A DNA stretch of 64,000 nucleotides from Staphylococcus roterodami (GCA_022493055.1 CP092781.1:1736001-1800000); one strand, 5' to 3'. Shown: positions 9,043-19,668, counted from the first letter of the stretch. Notes: generated from the sequence alone by a model not told the origin. Made by a program: numbers and translations.

Positions 9043-10203
9043 ATGTATTATCATCAACCGTTGTTATTAACACCTGGCCCTACTCCTGTTCCGGATGCCA
9101 TTATGAAAGAAATTCAAGCACCCATGGTTGGTCATCGTGCAAAAGATTTTGAAGATATTGCACAACAAGCATATCAAGGATTAAAACCTATTTTTGGAAG
9201 TCAAAATGATGTACTAATATTAACATCAAGTGGTACAAGCGTATTGGAAGCAAGTATGTTAAATATTGTAAATCCTGATGACCATTTCGTAGTAATTGTA
9301 TCTGGTGCATTTGGTAATCGTTTCAAGCAAATTGCACAAACCTACTTTAAAAATGTACATATTTATGACGTCACTTGGGGAGAAGCTGTAAACGTCGAGG
9401 ACTTCATCAATTATTTATCTACATTAAACGTTGATATTAAGGCAGTATTTTCTCAATATTGTGAGACATCTACGACAGTACTGCATCCTATTCATAAATT
9501 AGGTAACGCAATACATGCATTCAATAAAAATATTTATTTTGTCGTCGATGGTGTAAGCTGCATCGGTGCAGTCGATGTTGACATTACTAAAGATAAAATT
9601 GATGTATTAGTTTCCGGAAGCCAAAAAGCAATTATGTTACCTCCTGGATTAGCTTTTGTCGCATATAGTCATCGTGCAAAAGAAAGATTTAAAGAAGTAA
9701 CAACACCAAGATTTTACTTAGATTTAAATAAATATATTTCATCACAAGCAGATAATTCTACACCTTTCACACCAAATGTTTCATTATTTAGAGGCGTTAA
9801 TGCTTATGTAGAAACTGTTAAGTCAGAAGGATTTAACCATGTCATCGCTCGTCATTATGCAATTAGAAATGCTTTAAGAAATGCATTAAAGGCATTAGAT
9901 TTAACTTTATTAGTCAATGATAACGATGCATCTCCTACGGTTACAGCATTCAAACCGAACACAAATGATGAAGTGAAAGTTATAAAAGATGAACTTAAAA
10001 ATCGTTTTAAAATCACAATCGCAGGCGGACAAGGCCATCTCAAAGGAGAAATTTTAAGAATTGGTCATATGGGAAAAATTAGTCCATTTGATATTTTAAC
10101 TGTTGTATCTGCCTTAGAAATTATCCTTACAGAATATCGTAAAGTTAATTATATTGGCAAAGGTATTACAAAATATATGGAGGTCATTCATGATGCAATT
10201 TAA
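9043..10203 (+). CDS. Class V aminotransferase (serine-pyruvate/alanine-glyoxylate type)
   Basis: A PLP-dependent fold-type I aminotransferase of 386 residues. Features are the N-terminal LTPGPTPVP, SSGTSVLEAS (phosphate-binding turn), FVVDGVSCIGAVDVD and the PLP lysine in VSGSQKAIMLPPG (about residue 195). Family members act on serine, alanine, glyoxylate or, in some archaea and bacteria, phosphoserine. Its last codons overlap serA, and the serA ribosome binding site lies within it. The two are therefore one operon and this enzyme may fill the phosphoserine aminotransferase step (inference). It was once labelled a soluble hydrogenase subunit by homology; nothing here suggests hydrogenase chemistry. 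Confidence 0.88.
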   Translation: MYYHQPLLLTPGPTPVPDAIMKEIQAPMVGHRAKDFEDIAQQAYQGLKPIFGSQNDVLILTSSGTSVLEASMLNIVNPDDHFVVIVSGAFGNRFKQIAQTYFKNVHIYDVTWGEAVNVEDFINYLSTLNVDIKAVFSQYCETSTTVLHPIHKLGNAIHAFNKNIYFVVDGVSCIGAVDVDITKDKIDVLVSGSQKAIMLPPGLAFVAYSHRAKERFKEVTTPRFYLDLNKYISSQADNSTPFTPNVSLFRGVNAYVETVKSEGFNHVIARHYAIRNALRNALKALDLTLLVNDNDASPTVTAFKPNTNDEVKVIKDELKNRFKITIAGGQGHLKGEILRIGHMGKISPFDILTVVSALEIILTEYRKVNYIGKGITKYMEVIHDAI

Positions 10204-11788
10204 CGTACTCGTCGCAGACCCAATTTCTAATGATGGTATTAAATCGTTGTTAGATCACGAACAATTTAATGTAGATATTAAAACTGGATTATCTGAAGAA
10301 GCATTGATTGAAATTATACCAACTTATCACGCTTTAATCGTTCGCAGTCAAACAACTGTTACCGAAAGTATTATACAAGCGGCTGACTCTTTAAAAGTAA
10401 TAGCTCGTGCTGGTGTTGGTGTAGATAATATTAATATTGATGCAGCGACATTAAAAGGTATATTAGTTATCAATGCGCCTGATGGTAATACGATATCAGC
10501 AACCGAACACTCCTTAGCTATGTTATTAGCTATGGCTCGTAATATCCCACAAGCTCATCAATCGCTAACAAATAAAGAATGGAACCGCAATGCTTTTAAA
10601 GGTACTGAACTGTATCATAAAACATTAGGAGTTATTGGAGCTGGTCGAATTGGTTTAGGTGTAGCGAAACGCGCACAAAGTTTTGGTATGAAGATTTTAG
10701 CATTTGACCCATATTTAACTGATGAAAAAGCTAAATCCTTAAATATTACTAAGGCAACAGTTGACGAAATAGCTCAACAATCTGATTTCATTACTTTACA
10801 TACACCATTAACACCTAAGACAAAAGGTTTAATTAATGCCGAATTCTTTGCAAAAGCTAAGCCGAATTTACAAATTATCAATGTAGCACGCGGAGGAATC
10901 ATAGATGAAACAGCATTGATCACCGCTTTAGATGAAGGTCAAATTAGCCGTGCAGCTATCGATGTCTTCGAACATGAGCCTGCAACAGAGTCTCCACTTG
11001 TTGAACATGAAAAAATCATTGTCACACCACATTTGGGTGCATCAACAGTAGAAGCTCAAGAAAAAGTAGCAATTTCTGTTTCAAATGAAATTATAGAAAT
11101 ATTAATTGATGGTACTGTAACACATGCTGTAAATGCACCAAAAATGGATTTAAGTAGTATAGATGATACTGTTAAGTCGTTTATTAATTTAAGCCAAACA
11201 GTTGGCGAACTAGCTATTCAACTTATGCATAATGCACCTAGTTCAATTAAAATTACTTATGGCGGTGATTTAGCTTCCATCGACAGTAGTTTATTAACAC
11301 GTACGATTGTTACACATATTTTAAAAGATGATTTAGGTCCTGAAGTCAATATTATCAACGCTTTAATGCTATTAAATCAACAACAAGTTACATTAAATAT
11401 TGAAAACAATAAATCTGAAACTGGTTTTAGCAACTACTTAGAAGTAGAACTTTCGAACGACACAGATTCTGTTAAAGTAGGTGCTTCTGTATTTACTGGG
11501 TTCGGACCAAGAATCGTTCGTATTAATAATTTCTCTGTTGATTTAAAACCAAATCAACATCAAATCGTGTCTTATCATAACGATACACCTGGTATGGTTG
11601 GAAAAACTGGTGCATTATTAGGTAAATATAATATTAATATTGCTTCTATGACTCTTGGTCGTACTGAAGCTGGTGGCGACGCACTAATGATTTTATCTGT
11701 TGATCAACCTGTATCAAATGAAATTATAAAAGAACTTAAACAAGTTGGAGAATATAACCAAATCTTTACAACTGAACTAACAGTATAA
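10193..11788 (+). CDS. serA: D-3-phosphoglycerate dehydrogenase
   Basis: First enzyme of serine biosynthesis: oxidises 3-phosphoglycerate to 3-phosphohydroxypyruvate with NAD. Order: catalytic domain part 1, Rossmann domain with GVIGAGRIGLGVAKRA near residue 145, catalytic His region VTPHLGAST, an intervening domain, and a C-terminal ACT domain (about 455-531, SYHNDTPGMVGKTGALLG) that usually senses serine. Length of 531 fits the long Bacillus/Mycobacterium type. I start at ATG 10193, with GGAGG at 10179-10183 nine bases away; ATG 10190 is equally possible. It overlaps the aminotransferase by about 11 bases. Confidence 0.95.
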   Translation: MQFNVLVADPISNDGIKSLLDHEQFNVDIKTGLSEEALIEIIPTYHALIVRSQTTVTESIIQAADSLKVIARAGVGVDNINIDAATLKGILVINAPDGNTISATEHSLAMLLAMARNIPQAHQSLTNKEWNRNAFKGTELYHKTLGVIGAGRIGLGVAKRAQSFGMKILAFDPYLTDEKAKSLNITKATVDEIAQQSDFITLHTPLTPKTKGLINAEFFAKAKPNLQIINVARGGIIDETALITALDEGQISRAAIDVFEHEPATESPLVEHEKIIVTPHLGASTVEAQEKVAISVSNEIIEILIDGTVTHAVNAPKMDLSSIDDTVKSFINLSQTVGELAIQLMHNAPSSIKITYGGDLASIDSSLLTRTIVTHILKDDLGPEVNIINALMLLNQQQVTLNIENNKSETGFSNYLEVELSNDTDSVKVGASVFTGFGPRIVRINNFSVDLKPNQHQIVSYHNDTPGMVGKTGALLGKYNINIASMTLGRTEAGGDALMILSVDQPVSNEIIKELKQVGEYNQIFTTELTV

Positions 11789-11812
11789 ATATAAATCTTT
11801 GTCCCAAATTAA

Positions 11813-11911
11813 AATGCCAAGAATATATGGAACTGATGTACATCTCCTAAAGTTAGAATTTTAGTCCAACCTTTGGAGTTAAGTACAACACCATCCATAA
11901 CTTCTTGGCAT
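11813..11911. terminator. Long hairpin between convergent serA and HAD genes
   Basis: Arms ATGCCAAGAATATATGG (11814-11830) and CCATAACTTCTTGGCAT (11895-11911) close a stem of about 100 bases with further internal pairing (GTAC/GTAC, TCC/GGA). A T-run follows on the + strand. The size exceeds what a terminator needs. Confidence 0.65.
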
Positions 11912-11988
11912 ATTTTTTATATACAAATCTTCATCTTAAAAATGAGTCAATACATCATTTTCAAATTCAATTTTCAATATAGAAAATG

Positions 11989-13119
11989 TTACATATCTAT
12001 CAGTACACTTTTTATTTCTCCCAAATGATTAATGATATAGTCTGCATCATGTGATTTCAACTCTTCGGCTGCGTCCTTCCCTTTCAAACCAGTTAATGTA
12101 CCAATAAATGTTGCGCCTATTTTTTGAGCACTTAATAAATCAGCTAATGAATCTCCTACAATAAACACATCAGATTTATTTACAATGTTATCTTGATTAT
12201 TGATATATGATTCATATTTATCTTGTTCATTACCATATAAAGCTGCAATATAACTGAAAGGATTTGGCTTACCTAATGGCCGCTCATGAATAAACATATT
12301 TTCCGCTTCTAATACGTCACTTGCTGTTGCAATATGATTTGCTTTAAAATACTTTAACAACCCTAAACTTTCAAATGGTACAACAGTTTCAGTATATGGT
12401 CGACCAGTAGCAATGCCTAGTTCATATCCAGCTTCTTTTAAATCATTTAATAGTGATTTTATTTCTTCTACTGGTCTCAATATAATCTCTTGATAAATAT
12501 AACCTGTTTTAAATGTTGTTCGAGCAGTTTTCTTTTCAACTTCTTCAAATAACTTCGATCCTAAATACCACTCTTGATACACTTCTTGAGCTAACGTCCA
12601 CAATTCACCCTTTAAACTGAACATTGATGCATCAGAAATTTGTAGCTGTGATTTTGCAAAATTTTCCAAAGCTGCATAAATATTGTTTTTACCATCTTTA
12701 ACTTGATTTAAAAAACTTAAAGGCAACTCCTCATTTAAAATAAATGGTTCTTTTAACTGCACTTTAATTTTTGGTAATTTTAACTCTACTGGTTCATTAA
12801 AATACAAAAATGATGTTACATCTTCATGTGGTAATTGTTTTAAAACATCTATTAAGTGTATACTAAAAACAATAAATAACATATCCCAATTCGAGTTCAA
12901 TCCTAGTGATTTTAACTTATTTAAAACTTTGTCATCCTGAAATACATTCTTTCTAATTTCTTGAATGTTATTATCATTTATAGTCTCCCAATCTATATGT
13001 GAATGAAGTCCCAAAAATTGTTTATCCATTAAAAGTTCATAAACAGTTAATGCAGAGACATCAAAGCAACGTTCTTCACTTAAAAAGACGCCATCTACAT
13101 CAAATAAAATTTTTTTCAT
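11989..13119 (-). CDS. HAD-superfamily hydrolase, large form
   Basis: A phosphatase-like protein of 376 residues. The nucleophile motif is near the start (FDVDGVFLSEE), with GIATGRPYTETV (motif II Thr) near residue 235 and FIVGDSLADLLSA (motif IV) near residue 318. The gap between motifs I and II is unusually long, about 220 residues, filled with a helical insert that should be a large cap domain and probably decides the substrate. ATG 13119 has a GGAG site eight bases upstream; a GTG three codons earlier is less well placed. Substrate unknown. It faces serA tail to tail, so a phosphoserine phosphatase role is tempting but not supported by motif. Confidence 0.8.
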   Translation of the reverse strand: MKKILFDVDGVFLSEERCFDVSALTVYELLMDKQFLGLHSHIDWETINDNNIQEIRKNVFQDDKVLNKLKSLGLNSNWDMLFIVFSIHLIDVLKQLPHEDVTSFLYFNEPVELKLPKIKVQLKEPFILNEELPLSFLNQVKDGKNNIYAALENFAKSQLQISDASMFSLKGELWTLAQEVYQEWYLGSKLFEEVEKKTARTTFKTGYIYQEIILRPVEEIKSLLNDLKEAGYELGIATGRPYTETVVPFESLGLLKYFKANHIATASDVLEAENMFIHERPLGKPNPFSYIAALYGNEQDKYESYINNQDNIVNKSDVFIVGDSLADLLSAQKIGATFIGTLTGLKGKDAAEELKSHDADYIINHLGEIKSVLIDM

Positions 13120-13172
13120 AATCCCCACTCCATTTCTGAAAATTCAGATATAAATCATTCTACTATTTGGTT

Positions 13173-13212
13173 AAAAAAAGCGCAAACCCCATTTGAAACA
13201 GGATCTGCACTT
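13173..13212 (-). terminator. nagE terminator
   Basis: On the minus strand AAGTGCAGATCC pairs imperfectly with GGGGTTTGCGCTT and is followed by a T-run. Confidence 0.7.
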
Positions 13213-13221
13213 ATTTCAATT

Positions 13222-14688
13222 TTATAAATGTTTTTCAATTTCATCCGCAATTTGTTGCACGTGCGTACCTATAATTACTTGTGTTGAATGTTGTCCATTC
13301 AATGTCACACCAACTGCTCCGGCATTTTTAATCTTCTGCTGATCAACTATTGATGTATCATTTAACTCTAATCGCAACCTTGTAGCACAATTCGTTAAAC
13401 TAATGATATTTTCTTTGCCACCTAAACCTTCAAGTATTTGAACAGCATGATGATGATATTTACTTTGTTTAATATCATTTTCACCTGGCGCAATGTTATC
13501 TTTTACAACCGTTGGATCAACTAATTCATTTTCACCTCTACCAATCGTATTCAAGTTAAATAATTGGATTACTACACGGAAAATCACATAGTATAAGATG
13601 AAGAATATAACGCCTTGAACAAGCAACATCAACGGATGATTGGATATAGGATTAATCAAAGATAACACATAATCTATTAAACCTGCACTAAATGAAAATC
13701 CAGCTGTCCAATGGAAACTTGCTGCAATAAAAAGTGATAATCCAGTTAATAATGCATGTACAACATACAGAATTGGTGCAACAAACATAAACGCAAACTC
13801 AATCGGTTCTGTCACACCTACGAAGAATGCCGCAACTGAACTCGCAAGGAACCATCCATAAACTTGTTTTTTCTGTGTTGTCTTAGCTGTATGGTACATT
13901 GCTAATGCCGCTGCAGGAATACCAAACATCATAATTGGGAAGAAGCCTGCTTGATAGCGTCCTGTAATACCTTTTATAGCATCTTTGCCACTTTGGAATT
14001 TACCAATATCATTAATACCAATCGTATCAAACCAGAACACACTATTGAGCGCATGATGTAATCCTGTAGGAATTAATAATCTGTTAGCAACACCATATAT
14101 GAAAGCACCAAATGATCCTAAACCAACGATTGACTCACCAAACTTCACAATCCATGTGTATAGTATTGGCCATAAAAATAATAAAATGACAACTAAAAAT
14201 GTACAGAAAAAAGCTGTCATAATTGGTACTAAACGTTTACCACTAAAAAATGAAAGTGCTAATGGTAATTCTGTTTCACTAAACTTATTGTATGTATATG
14301 CTGCTATTAAACCAATCACAATACCTACAAACACATTACCATTATTCATTTTTTCAAATGCTGAATTTATTTCCGATGCCTTCATCCCTAATAATGGGGC
14401 TAATTTCATTGGTGATAATACAACTGTCACTAAAAAATAACCTAGAGTAGCCGCAAGTGCCACGGCACCATCATTTTTCTTCGCCATTCCAATAGCTACA
14501 CCAATAGCAAACAAAATACCTAGTTGCTCTAAAATTGTAGTACCTACAATTGTAAAAAACATAGCTATTTTTGGCGTCACATGTAGTGCATTTAATGTAT
14601 TACCAATCCCAGCAATAATTGCAGCAGCTGGTAAAATGGCAACTGGTAACATTAATGAACGTCCTAAATTTTGGAAAAATTTATACAT
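13222..14688 (-). CDS. nagE: PTS N-acetylglucosamine-type permease, EIICB
   Basis: Takes up and phosphorylates an amino sugar, most likely N-acetylglucosamine, at the cell membrane. Residues 1-375 form the multi-helix EIIC domain (start MYKFFQNLGRSLMLPVAILPAAA; conserved GVTEPIEFAFMF near residue 290). Residues about 410-488 are the EIIB domain with the phosphorylated cysteine in LTNCATRLRLEL. No EIIA domain is attached, so EIIA must come from another protein, as is usual for Gram-positive NagP. The 488-residue length fits. A glucose or maltose EIICB is possible, but overall sequence favours GlcNAc. It appears to be a single-gene unit. Confidence 0.88.
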   Translation of the reverse strand: MYKFFQNLGRSLMLPVAILPAAAIIAGIGNTLNALHVTPKIAMFFTIVGTTILEQLGILFAIGVAIGMAKKNDGAVALAATLGYFLVTVVLSPMKLAPLLGMKASEINSAFEKMNNGNVFVGIVIGLIAAYTYNKFSETELPLALSFFSGKRLVPIMTAFFCTFLVVILLFLWPILYTWIVKFGESIVGLGSFGAFIYGVANRLLIPTGLHHALNSVFWFDTIGINDIGKFQSGKDAIKGITGRYQAGFFPIMMFGIPAAALAMYHTAKTTQKKQVYGWFLASSVAAFFVGVTEPIEFAFMFVAPILYVVHALLTGLSLFIAASFHWTAGFSFSAGLIDYVLSLINPISNHPLMLLVQGVIFFILYYVIFRVVIQLFNLNTIGRGENELVDPTVVKDNIAPGENDIKQSKYHHHAVQILEGLGGKENIISLTNCATRLRLELNDTSIVDQQKIKNAGAVGVTLNGQHSTQVIIGTHVQQIADEIEKHL

Positions 14689-14808
14689 TGATTGTCATTC
14701 CTTTTAAATAAGGTAGAAATATAAAGATTACTAATCTATTGAGAATAACTAAATCAATGCTCAATTATCTAGATATACTAACCAGCTATATTCCTACCTC
14801 AAGTTATT

Positions 14809-15426
14809 TTATAAACTTTTTACAATTTCATGCAATTCTTCTTGTAACCTTGCTGTTTGCGTTTCAATTTCTTTTGTAATGTAATCAATACGCTCATTTC
14901 TCTTCAAATCTTTTGGTAAATCGTTAATATCAATTGGTTTACCTATATTTATGTAAGCTTGTCCCGTTAAAAGACCATGGATTTTTGTCGGTCCAACATA
15001 AGCAACCGGTAATATTGGTGATTTACTTAACATCGCAATTGTGGATGCACCACGTTTAAGAGGTGCGCCTTCTTGTGAAGTACGTGAACCTGTTGGGAAA
15101 ATACCAACTGTTTTGTGTTCTTTCAACAAATTGATTGGTCGTTTTAAAGTACTCGGACCTGGATTTTCACGATCAACAGGAAAAGCATTTAAAGAAGTTA
15201 AAAATTTACCTATCCATTTATTTTTAAACAATTCCTTTTTAGCCATATAATGGATTTGATTCGGATATAATGCCATTCCAAGCATGATTACTTCATTGTA
15301 ACTTTCGTGTGTACATGTTACGACATACTTGCTATCTTTTGGAATATTATCCTTACCGATTACGTATAATGATTTTGACATTTTCACTAAAATAAAGTTC
15401 AAAATCTTACTAATCACTGAATACAT
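14809..15426 (-). CDS. PlsC-like lysophospholipid acyltransferase
   Basis: A 205-residue protein of the 1-acylglycerol-3-phosphate acyltransferase family, probably membrane-associated through its N-terminal hydrophobic segment. The usual HX4D catalytic box is HESYNE here (His40 to Glu45), with Glu replacing Asp. The second box is FPTGSRTS in place of FPEGTRS; the GAPLKRGASTIA and LPVAYVGPTK regions are normal. The start ATG 15426 has a TAGGTGG site. The altered boxes suggest a paralogue of the housekeeping PlsC with another acyl acceptor (inference). It is divergent from htrA and followed by about 120 bases before nagE. Confidence 0.82.
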   Translation of the reverse strand: MYSVISKILNFILVKMSKSLYVIGKDNIPKDSKYVVTCTHESYNEVIMLGMALYPNQIHYMAKKELFKNKWIGKFLTSLNAFPVDRENPGPSTLKRPINLLKEHKTVGIFPTGSRTSQEGAPLKRGASTIAMLSKSPILPVAYVGPTKIHGLLTGQAYINIGKPIDINDLPKDLKRNERIDYITKEIETQTARLQEELHEIVKSL

Positions 15427-15597
15427 TGTGCCACCTACTTAACTTATTTGTTTATAACAACTAGATTTTATCACTATATTTTTACTAGAACAAGACAGTC
15501 TGAAAATACATCTAAAGTTGTATAGTGAATTACTAGCTTTAATTGTAAAAAACAGACATAATTAAACTATATATAAATTATATAATGGAGGTTAAGT

Positions 15598-16872
15598 ATG
15601 TCAGAATTTAATCAATCAGATCATAGTACAACAAATCATAATCAATCACCTAGATACAGAAAACCAAAATTTCCATGGTTTAGAACAGTTATCATTGCAT
15701 TAGTTGCTGGAATTATTGGTGCACTTCTTGTTCTTGGTATAGGAAAGGTTTTAAGCAGTACTATTTTAAATAAAGATGGTTCAACAGTACAGACTACCAA
15801 CACTAAAGGAGGCAATCAATTAGACAGTCAAAGCAAAAAATTCGGTTCCGTTCACGATATGATAAAATCTGTCTCTCCTGCAATTGTTGGTGTTATAAAT
15901 ATGCAGAAAGCTTCAAGTGTCGATGACTTATTAAAAGGAAAATCATCAAAACCATCTGAAGCGGGTGTGGGTTCGGGCGTTATTTATCAAATAAATAACA
16001 ATTCAGCTTATATTGTGACAAATAATCATGTTATCGATGGCGCAAGTGAAATTAAAGTCCAATTACATAATAAAAAACAAGTTAAAGCGAAATTAGTAGG
16101 TAAAGATGCCGTAACTGATATTGCAGTTCTTAAAATTGAAAATACAAAAGGTATTAAAGCGATTCAGTTTGCTAATTCTTCAAAAGTACAAACTGGGGAC
16201 AGCGTATTCGCAATGGGTAACCCTCTTGGATTACAATTTGCTAACTCAGTAACATCAGGTATTATTTCTGCAAGTGAACGTACAATTGATGCTGAAACAA
16301 CTGGCGGAAATACGAAAGTCAGTGTTTTACAAACAGATGCTGCCATCAACCCTGGTAACTCTGGCGGTGCCTTAGTAGATATAAATGGTAATTTAGTTGG
16401 TATTAATTCAATGAAAATTGCTGCTACTCAAGTAGAAGGTATTGGATTTGCAATTCCAAGTAATGAAGTTAAAGTAACAATTGAACAACTTGTAAAGCAT
16501 GGCAAAATCGACCGACCTTCTATTGGCATTGGATTAATTAACTTAAAAGATATTCCTGAAGAAGATCGTGAAAAACTTCATACAGATAGAGAAGATGGCA
16601 TTTACGTCGCAAAAGCAGATCGTGATATTGACCTTAAAAAAGGTGATATCATTACAGAAATTGATGGTAAAAAAATTAAAGACGACGTTGATTTAAGAAG
16701 CTATTTATATGAAAATAAAAAGCCTGGTGAGTCAGTAACAGTAACTGTTATCAGAGATGGAAAGTCTAAAGAAGTTAAAGTGAAATTAAAACAACAAAAA
16801 GAACAACCAAAACGTCAAAGTCGTACTGAACGTCAATTACCTGGCCAAGGCGATAGCGATTTCTTTAAATAA
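15598..16872 (+). CDS. htrA: HtrA/DegP-like membrane-anchored serine protease
   Basis: A surface quality-control protease that degrades misfolded exported proteins. The 424 residues run: cytosolic N-tail, one transmembrane helix (about 29-51), a trypsin-like domain with the triad His144 (TNNHVIDG), Asp174 (AVTDIAVLK) and Ser255 (NPGNSGGALV), then one PDZ domain (about 305-395) and a basic tail. The catalytic set is intact. The length matches the shorter of the two staphylococcal HtrA proteins (HtrA1 type); the other is far longer. ATG 15598 has a GGAGG site. Single-gene unit with its own terminator. Confidence 0.94.
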   Translation: MSEFNQSDHSTTNHNQSPRYRKPKFPWFRTVIIALVAGIIGALLVLGIGKVLSSTILNKDGSTVQTTNTKGGNQLDSQSKKFGSVHDMIKSVSPAIVGVINMQKASSVDDLLKGKSSKPSEAGVGSGVIYQINNNSAYIVTNNHVIDGASEIKVQLHNKKQVKAKLVGKDAVTDIAVLKIENTKGIKAIQFANSSKVQTGDSVFAMGNPLGLQFANSVTSGIISASERTIDAETTGGNTKVSVLQTDAAINPGNSGGALVDINGNLVGINSMKIAATQVEGIGFAIPSNEVKVTIEQLVKHGKIDRPSIGIGLINLKDIPEEDREKLHTDREDGIYVAKADRDIDLKKGDIITEIDGKKIKDDVDLRSYLYENKKPGESVTVTVIRDGKSKEVKVKLKQQKEQPKRQSRTERQLPGQGDSDFFK

Positions 16873-16894
16873 ACTAATAAACATAAAATATATG

Positions 16895-16944
16895 AAGAGC
16901 CTACTCATTCACATTCTATAAGCATGTAATGAGCAGGCTCTTTT
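16895..16944 (+). terminator. htrA terminator
   Basis: AAGAGCCTACTCATT (16895-16909) pairs with AATGAGCAGGCTCTTTT (16928-16944). Confidence 0.85.
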
Positions 16945-17002
16945 CTTTTGTCCAAACAATGATTAATAATTGTTAAATTTCTTGTTCTTCAATATGTTCG
17001 AT

Positions 17003-18325
<1,323 letters not shown>

Positions 18326-18331
18326 CTAAAT

Positions 18332-18575
18332 AAAAAAACACCCCTACACTATTATTATGTAAGGGCGCTTTTGCACGTTACCACCAAACTTAAACATTCT
18401 TCTTTTCATAAGAAAAATATCCACTCTATTAATGATACGTCCATTAACAAACGTAGGATGTTTCATTTATCAAGGTGTATTCATATTATAAAAAGCACTA
18501 GTTCACAGCAACCACTAGCTCTCTGTTGATTTTAAATAATATTACTTGTCCTTTAATCCTATTCTTTATGCATTT
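18332..18575 (-). promoter_or_regulatory. Tyrosine T-box leader of tyrS
   Basis: Reading the minus strand, the leader begins near 18575. A specifier loop GAATACACC has the Tyr codon TAC at 18477-18479. The conserved T-box TTTGGTGGTAACGTGC lies at 18373-18388. The terminator stem (CGCCCTTACA paired with TGTAGGGGTG) runs to a T-run at about 18332. Binding of uncharged tRNA-Tyr to specifier and T-box should favour the antiterminator. Confidence 0.93.
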
Positions 18576-18581
18576 TCCCTA

Positions 18582-18610
18582 ATTATAATTAACGTTAAAA
18601 TAAAAGTCAA
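18582..18610 (-). promoter_or_regulatory. Sigma-A promoter of the tyrS T-box transcript
   Basis: On the minus strand TTGACT (18605-18610), a 17-base spacer and a perfect TATAAT (18582-18587). Confidence 0.85.
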
Positions 18611-18622
18611 ATTGCTTAAATA

Positions 18623-18631
18623 TGGTATACT
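18623..18631 (+). promoter_or_regulatory. Extended -10 promoter of sgtA
   Basis: TGGTATACT (18623-18631) fits an extended -10 box; the -35 region is poor. It lies 24 bases before the ATG at 18655 and back to back with the tyrS promoter. Confidence 0.55.
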
Positions 18632-18654
18632 ATACGTAATTTAGGAGGTTAAAG

Positions 18655-19560
18655 ATGACAAATCAAGACAACAATCATCAATTGAATCATCGTATGTATC
18701 AATTTGAAAAGATATATAAAACGATTAAACACATCATCGTGATTATATTTATGATTATCATTGCCATCCTAGCTGTAGCTGTGATTGCGATGTCTTTCTA
18801 TTTTCATCATTTAACTAAAATGTCTGATTCTATTTCAGATGAGGATTTAATCAAAAAAGTACGAAAAATTCCTGGCGATGAATTATTAGATCACACAAAC
18901 AAAAATTTATTATCTGAGTATAACCATTCTCAAAACTCATTAATTATTGGACCTAAGACATCAAGTCCTAATATTATTAAAGCATTAACATCATCAGAAG
19001 ATACATTATTTTATAAGCACGATGGTATCCTACCTAAAGCAATAATTAGAGCAATGATTCAAGATGTTTTTAAAACTGATCAAAGTTCAGGTGGTAGCAC
19101 GATTACCCAACAACTTGTAAAAAACCAAGTGCTTTCAAATGAAAAGACTTATAGTCGTAAAGCAAATGAACTTAGATTGTCAATTAGACTTGAGCAGCTA
19201 TTATCAAAAGATGAGATTATTTATACTTACTTAAATATCGTTCCATTTGGGAGAGATTATAATGGTGCTAATATAACAGGTATTGCATCTGCATCTTATA
19301 GTTTATTTGGGATTCCACCAAAAAATTTATCGATTGCACAATCTGCCTACATTATTGGCTTGTTGCAAAGCCCTTATGTTTATACACCATATGAAAAGGA
19401 TGGAACTTTGAAAACAGATAAAGATTTAAAATACAGTATTCAGAGACAACATTATGTCTTAAAACGTATGTTAATCGAAAATCAAATCACTAAAAAAGAA
19501 TATGACGACGCATTAAAATATGATATTAAGTCACATTTATTAAATCGAAAAAAGCATTAA
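18655..19560 (+). CDS. sgtA: Monofunctional peptidoglycan glycosyltransferase SgtA
   Basis: Polymerises lipid II into glycan strands without a transpeptidase domain. The 301 residues show a short cytosolic N-tail, one transmembrane helix (about 25-51) and a GT51 domain. Motifs: SSEDTLFYKHDG with the catalytic Glu at about residue 115, GGSTITQQLVKN, and the later LNIVPFGRDYNGANITGIASASY. The length matches the second monofunctional transglycosylase of S. aureus (SgtA) rather than the 269-residue Mgt/SgtB. Strong TTAGGAGG ribosome binding site. The tyrS T-box promoter starts divergently about 20 bases away. Confidence 0.9.
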   Translation: MTNQDNNHQLNHRMYQFEKIYKTIKHIIVIIFMIIIAILAVAVIAMSFYFHHLTKMSDSISDEDLIKKVRKIPGDELLDHTNKNLLSEYNHSQNSLIIGPKTSSPNIIKALTSSEDTLFYKHDGILPKAIIRAMIQDVFKTDQSSGGSTITQQLVKNQVLSNEKTYSRKANELRLSIRLEQLLSKDEIIYTYLNIVPFGRDYNGANITGIASASYSLFGIPPKNLSIAQSAYIIGLLQSPYVYTPYEKDGTLKTDKDLKYSIQRQHYVLKRMLIENQITKKEYDDALKYDIKSHLLNRKKH

Positions 19561-19614
19561 ATGATTAACGATTTATCACAATAAAAATACCATACATTCT
19601 CAATATTAAACTAA

Positions 19615-19668
19615 AAAACAGCAGTCAGGTGATTTTCAAATCGAAAATCTCTCACTGCTGTTCTTTAT
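19615..19668 (+). terminator. sgtA terminator of the AACAGCAG hairpin family
   Basis: An A-run followed by AACAGCAGTCAGGTGATTTTC paired with GAAAATCTCTCACTGCTGTT, loop AAATC, then TCTTTATT. Closely related to the hairpin at 2942-2987. Confidence 0.8.

Noticed and set aside
9043..10203. Soluble hydrogenase subunit
   Set aside because: An old label; the PLP-lysine and class V aminotransferase motifs are clear and no metal-binding motif of hydrogenases is present.
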